A stretch of 5,342 bases of DNA, taken from NCBI GenBank assembly GCA_905235495.1, contig CAJOMK010000089.1, positions 1 through 5,342 of the forward strand, read 5' to 3'. The position numbers and the translations under genes are program-made. Position 1 is the stretch's first letter. Every line of letters begins with the position of its first letter. This document shows, in pieces, positions 5,099 through 5,342 of the stretch. This DNA comes from an uncultured Methanobrevibacter sp. Its GTDB lineage: Archaea > Methanobacteriota > Methanobacteria > Methanobacteriales > Methanobacteriaceae. Under the pieces are notes generated by a model. It had not been told where the DNA came from and made no database searches. It saw only the letters and a program-made list of their open reading frames with translations.

Positions 5099-5120
5099 AA
5101 TGTTTCAAATTTTCGGATTT

Positions 5121-5164
5121 TAAAAAATAAAAAAGATTGAAAAAATAATAACCAAAGTTATTAT
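5121..5164 (-). terminator. Hairpin plus T-tract terminator after secE
   Basis: ATAATAAC (5145-5152) and GTTATTAT (5157-5164) form an 8-bp stem with a four-base loop. On the minus strand it is followed at once by T5 (5140-5144), then T6 (5129-5134, one interruption) and T6 further on. It lies about 95 bases past the secE stop, after weaker T5 and T6 tracts. Hairpin followed by U-tract is a convincing stop for the secE transcript and the best-formed terminator in the window. Confidence 0.65.
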
Positions 5165-5258
5165 AAAAAACGATTAAAAATAACTGAAAAATGAAATAGA
5201 ATATTCAAAATCTTTATAATTTGAATAAAAATAATAGAATTAGTCTTTTATCAGGAGA

Positions 5259-5342
5259 TTATAATCCTAATAATTGACCAATTAAAACAATTACAAAACC
5301 AATTGCTCCAATGATAGCAATACCTATTGCAGTAACTTTAGC
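5259..5342 (-). CDS. secE: Protein translocase subunit SecE / Sec61 gamma, C-terminal end only
   Basis: The last 27 residues of a protein that begins beyond the right edge. They form one hydrophobic helix (AKVTAIGIAIIGAIGFVIVL) followed by IGQLLGL and a TAA stop. This is the pattern of archaeal SecE, a protein of about 60 residues with one tail membrane helix that clamps the two halves of SecY in the export channel. The position directly before spt5 and the L11-L1-L10-L12 genes is the conserved place of secE in archaea and, in part, in bacteria, and is the main support for the name because so little of the protein is visible. Confidence 0.85.
   Translation of the reverse strand, partial: AKVTAIGIAIIGAIGFVIVLIGQLLGL

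Overview
The window reads as a piece of an AT-rich methanogenic archaeon of the order Methanobacteriales, most likely Methanobrevibacter or a close relative. The evidence is a full set of archaeal-type translation genes (Spt5, a P0-type L10 with a domain II insertion, an acidic-tailed L12), TATA-box promoters, GGTGAT/GGAGG ribosome binding sites, very A/T-rich spacers, and a neighbouring family of membrane proteins with an N-terminal zinc ribbon. The genus is inference from composition and gene style; no database was searched.

All genes are on the minus strand, so transcription runs from the right edge to the left. From right to left: the C-terminal end of secE (Sec61 gamma), a 470-bp spacer with a hairpin/U-tract terminator and a foldable 77-nt element, spt5, rpl11 (overlapping spt5 by one base), a 380-bp spacer, rpl1, rpl10 (one base after rpl1), a 135-bp spacer with its own TATA box, rpl12, a spacer with a tandem 53-bp repeat made of oligo-T blocks, a zinc-ribbon membrane protein with an extracellular beta-rich domain, three T7 tracts, and the start of a second zinc-ribbon membrane protein that runs off the left edge.

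The central block is the conserved archaeal secE-spt5-L11-L1-L10-L12 cluster, joining protein export, transcription elongation and the mobile parts of the large ribosomal subunit (L1 stalk and the L11/P0/L12 GTPase stalk). The most informative signal is inside the start of rpl1. Codons 9-12 and 17-22 carry an RNA motif that matches, as I recall it, the L1-binding site in the Methanococcus vannielii L1 mRNA, including its G/C-ending codons in an otherwise A/T-ending gene. L1 therefore very probably represses its own operon here too. A separate promoter before rpl12 would fit the several-fold excess of L12 over L10 in the ribosome.

No mobile element, CRISPR array, tRNA or rRNA was found, and I see no clearly new multi-gene system. 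The observations that merit a second look are regulatory: the L1 site, a hairpin touching the L1 ribosome binding site, a 12-bp palindrome upstream of L1, the rpl12 promoter, the repeated terminator module and the foldable element between secE and spt5.
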